A stretch of 64,000 nucleotides of DNA from Tanytarsus gracilentus (Eukaryota > Arthropoda > Insecta > Diptera > Chironomidae). The stretch is taken from contig JAXRKN010000036.1 of NCBI GenBank assembly GCA_038502055.1, forward strand, positions 2,108,001-2,172,000, given 5' to 3'. Under the pieces are notes generated by a model, which saw only the letters and a list, made by a program, of their open reading frames with translations, ran no database searches and was not told the origin of the DNA. Below, in pieces: positions 61,201 to 64,000 of this stretch; within the stretch, counting starts at the first letter, position 1, and every line of letters starts with the position of its first letter. A program made the position numbers and the translations under genes.

Positions 61201-61430
61201 ATTTTGTTCTTTATTCTCGAGTATAAAAGTCACAAAAAAAATTTAAGACATGTGATGTACAAAAACCCATAAAAGTATAGCCAGTATATTGTGTCAATAA
61301 AAACTTCACCCTTGATTTACTTAAAACGCTAAATTTTGGAATATTGCAAGTATTTCTCAGCAGTGCGCGGTTCCTTTCATCTCATGAATGAGCTCATAAA
61401 AATCATAAAAATGTGATGCTGATTTTTTTT
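58215..61430. other. AT-rich stretch; one weak candidate terminal exon
   Basis: No firm gene. Near 61045-61161 a GC-richer plus-strand frame (VSSYGLIMRSANDMRSSD...) ends in TAA followed at once by AATAAA (61162-61167), which could be the last exon of a plus-strand gene with distant exons. A minus-strand AATAAA at 61215-61210 probably serves Mfe2. Confidence 0.35.
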
Positions 61431-64000
61431 TTACAACTTCGCCTCTGTTTTGAGTAAAGGTCCGAGTTTTTGAGCGAGCATGATATTTCCTTGAATCTTA
61501 AGTTTTCCCTTCATGAAGGCTTGCTGTGGATTCATCTTGCCGAGAGCAATGTCAAGGAAATCGGTATCGGAGACTGTAATTGTCGTGTCAGCCTTTCCTG
61601 ATGGTGCACCTTCGGACACAACGGGGGTCTTCAAATCCAATGCTTTATTAGTAAGAAATAAAAAAAATTAAAGGATGAAAACTTGCGCCAACTAATTGCT
61701 CAATCGTTCGTCATCATTTAATGATAGCAAAATGTATGTCAAACAAATATGTGTGTAATAAAATAATCACTATCGATTAATGCAAAGATTTCAATTTTCT
61801 GAGTGATCGAACAAAATAAATTTACTTTTTAATGCGGTTTCCTTATAGGAATGGCACTCAATGCACATCAATCAAATGCATCTGAAGCGTGACTTGTGTA
61901 GTTATTTCGATATATTTTTTTCCTCGGGGGTATTAAGGTGTCAATGTCAAGTGGTTTCAAATTATTTATTCAAAGACGAAAATCAGATTAATTGCTTCTC
62001 ATATTTTTTATGCCAATTAAAGTCTGAATTAAATTGTTTGATTTGAGAAAAATTTTCTGCTATTGAAATTATTTTTAAATTTGTTGTAATTAAATTTTTT
62101 ACATTATATACTCAGAGATGGGCGGTTACAAAAAAATTAACGCTAAATTTTTTAAATTTATCTAGATCAGAAATTTTAATATATTAATCTAAAATTATCT
62201 GCTAACTCATATTTTAACTCAAAATCATTTAAATTCATCGAATTTTTATTTTAGGGTTTTCGACTGCCCGGAATTTTATGAAATTACCCACACGTACGTG
62301 TATGTGAACAAAAAAAATATATCTTCATCTTTTTTTTCAACAATGACAGTCATGCAACACCACTTTATGAGTTTGTAAATAATTTCATGTTTGTACTTCA
62401 CACATATTCGAATGGCGATTTTTTCGAATAAATTTTTGTGCAACCTTTGGACTTGCTCAACTGATTATGGAATCTAAAATATCAAAAAAGGGTAAAAACT
62501 CACTCCATTCCTTGACAACTTTTCCATCGACGGTAATTTTGTAGAGGAAAACTCCATTAACACTCTTTGCCTTTGCTTTATCGGCGCTGACACGCTCCTT
62601 AATTGCTTCAAAAACTGCGTCCGATTGTAGTGCCATCTTGCTCGACGACGATTGTGGAATGCTCTCTGATGCTGAAGTTGATTTTATAACTTTTAATAAG
62701 TCCACATAGGCTCCTGTTGCGATAAGGATAAAGAAATTTTTTTAAGCCGATAAAAAGACTTTTTTTTATAATTTCTTAAAATGTGTTTGTGGATCGATAG
62801 AATTGTATGCGAGCGCCGTCGAGCGGTTTTAGATAATGTTTTAAAAATATTTTCATCGTTACACTCACCCGAAATAACTTCAACATTTGACGATGCGATG
62901 AATGTACGGAAATGAATTCTGTTTCCCTCTTGCCACATTTCGACTTTCAAGACATCGCCAGGAATTACTGGCTTTGTAAAGCGAACTTTAACGGCTTTAA
63001 AAAGTGATGGATCATTATTTGCATATTGCTTGACAACAGCACGAACTGAAGATCCGAATGTACATAATCCATGAAGAATGGGCGTTGGAAATCCTCCAAG
63101 AATTGAAAATTGAGGATCAATGTGCAATGGATTGAGGTCACCAGATAAGCGATATAAAGCAGCTTGATCGACGTAGGTTGGAACCGTCGCAATAAAATCG
63201 GGATTTCTTTTAGGAGGTGGCAAAATTGGAACCACTAAATTCGGATTTCCTTTAACGGTGTTGTTAGACTTTCCACCGACCACAAAAGTACTCGATTGAT
63301 TGCGAGTCATCAACTGACCTTGTTCATCATATGAAAGACCTTAAACAAAAATTTAATTATGTCATTAAAAAATTAAAATTATAATTTTGTGAATTTTACA
63401 TTCAGTGACAATGACAGCACCGGATTTCTTTTGCTGAACATCGATGACATTAGCACGAGTTGTCAAAGTTCCCTCAGTCCTTAATGGCTTCACAATCTCA
63501 AGATACTGCTCGCCATGCAAAACCTAAAAAACACCGCGTCATGTAAAAAATTATCTTATCAAGAGATTAATTACTTCATACTTGAGATAAATCGAAAGTC
63601 TCCAGGGGTGAAGATGAGACTTGACTTGTCATGAGCAAAATGATGCCTGGAATTACAGCGAATGTTGGGAATGGACTAAAGTCTGGATGATTTTCATAAA
63701 TGAATCTCAAATTATCGACGTCGGTGGTTGAGAAACCAATTCCGAGAGCATAAATGATCAATTCACGGAAATTATAGTTGTAAGTGTCCTCGAATTGTGA
63801 TTTAACGCCTGGATTTTTCAACTTTTCTATGACATCAATAAAGGACGTGCTAACTTCAAGATTGCTGTTGTATCGCTTCGCATTTGACATGTCAGTAATT
63901 TTATTCCATTTCGCTTTAACATTTTCAACTGTCGGAATTTCCTCAATTGAGTCCCGAATTAAACTTCCTTTACCACGAACCATGTGAACTTTAGTTGCAA
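61431..64000 (-). CDS. Mfe2: Peroxisomal multifunctional enzyme type 2 (17-beta-HSD4), 3' part
   Basis: Five exons seen, the first open to the window edge: 64000-63583, 63523-63400, 63339-62869, 62713-62505 (last base 62504), 61642-61431. The missing 5' part should encode the short-chain dehydrogenase domain. Present are the 2-enoyl-CoA hydratase 2 domain, with the double hot-dog signature YRLSGDLNPLHIDP followed by GFPTPILHGLCTFG, and a C-terminal SCP2-like domain (ADTTITVSDTDFLDIALGKM, KGKLKIQGNIMLAQKL). The protein ends AKL, a type 1 peroxisomal targeting signal. It performs hydration and dehydrogenation in peroxisomal beta-oxidation of branched and very-long-chain acyl-CoAs. The hydratase and SCP2 parts are joined through GAYVDLL, as in vertebrate HSD17B4. 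The last intron is long (62503-61643). Confidence 0.94.

Noticed and set aside
46769..61430. tRNA, snRNA or known miRNA genes
   Set aside because: I looked by eye for B-box-like GGTTCGANNCC and familiar miRNA seeds and found none convincing; a covariance-model search is needed to exclude them.

Overview
The window looks like nuclear DNA of an insect, most likely a dipteran fly or midge. It is strongly AT-rich, introns are mostly 50-100 bp with GT..AG ends, and the recognisable genes are orthologues of Drosophila genes (hppy, rut, a wunen-type phosphatase, a Debcl/Buffy-type Bcl-2 protein) plus a zinc-finger protein with the arthropod ZAD domain. A midge-like nematoceran is my inference from base composition and repeats, not something I could test.

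Layout. 1-8.25 kb is repeat-rich and gene-poor: a Foldback-like element (188-2127) carrying a nested Helentron-like element (532-1809), one candidate orphan exon (3592-3818), and an inverted second copy of the Helentron-like family (7203-8251). 8.5-27 kb is a compact housekeeping block: mRpL1 (-), TVP23 (+), a BOK-type Bcl-2 gene (+), a DUF229 protein (-), CHMP7 (-), a ZAD zinc-finger gene (+), IFT52 (-), a damaged unrecognised gene (-) bracketed by a 384-bp direct repeat, a secreted proline-rich cuticle-like protein (-), and tyrosine aminotransferase (-). 27.8-43.5 kb holds two long multi-exon signalling genes on the plus strand: a MAP4K3-type kinase (hppy) and a type I adenylyl cyclase (rut). 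45.5-46.8 kb is a PAP2 lipid phosphatase (-). 47-61 kb is a long AT-rich stretch with no firm gene, containing one MITE-like element and one 1.3-kb retroelement-like insertion with a 28-bp target duplication. The right edge (61.4-64 kb) is the 3' part of peroxisomal multifunctional enzyme 2 (-), which runs off the window.

The most unusual signal is the mobile DNA. Two element families (A: 20816, 39139, 43871; B: 532, 7203) have unrelated ends but the same plan: subterminal inverted repeats, tandem-repeat payload and a hairpin close to the 3' end, as in non-autonomous Helentron/INE-1-like elements. They share a ~120-bp tandem monomer. One family A copy sits inside the coding exon of the unrecognised gene, one in a rut intron, and one about 25 bp past rut's poly(A) signal.

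Gene arrangement: mRpL1/TVP23 and CHMP7/ZAD-ZNF are close divergent pairs that probably share promoters; ZAD-ZNF/IFT52 are convergent with 13 bp between stop codons, each stop lying inside an AATAAA, so their transcripts should overlap. Exon boundaries below were set by reading frame continuity across GT..AG (one GC..AG) introns and family conservation; none was confirmed by transcripts.
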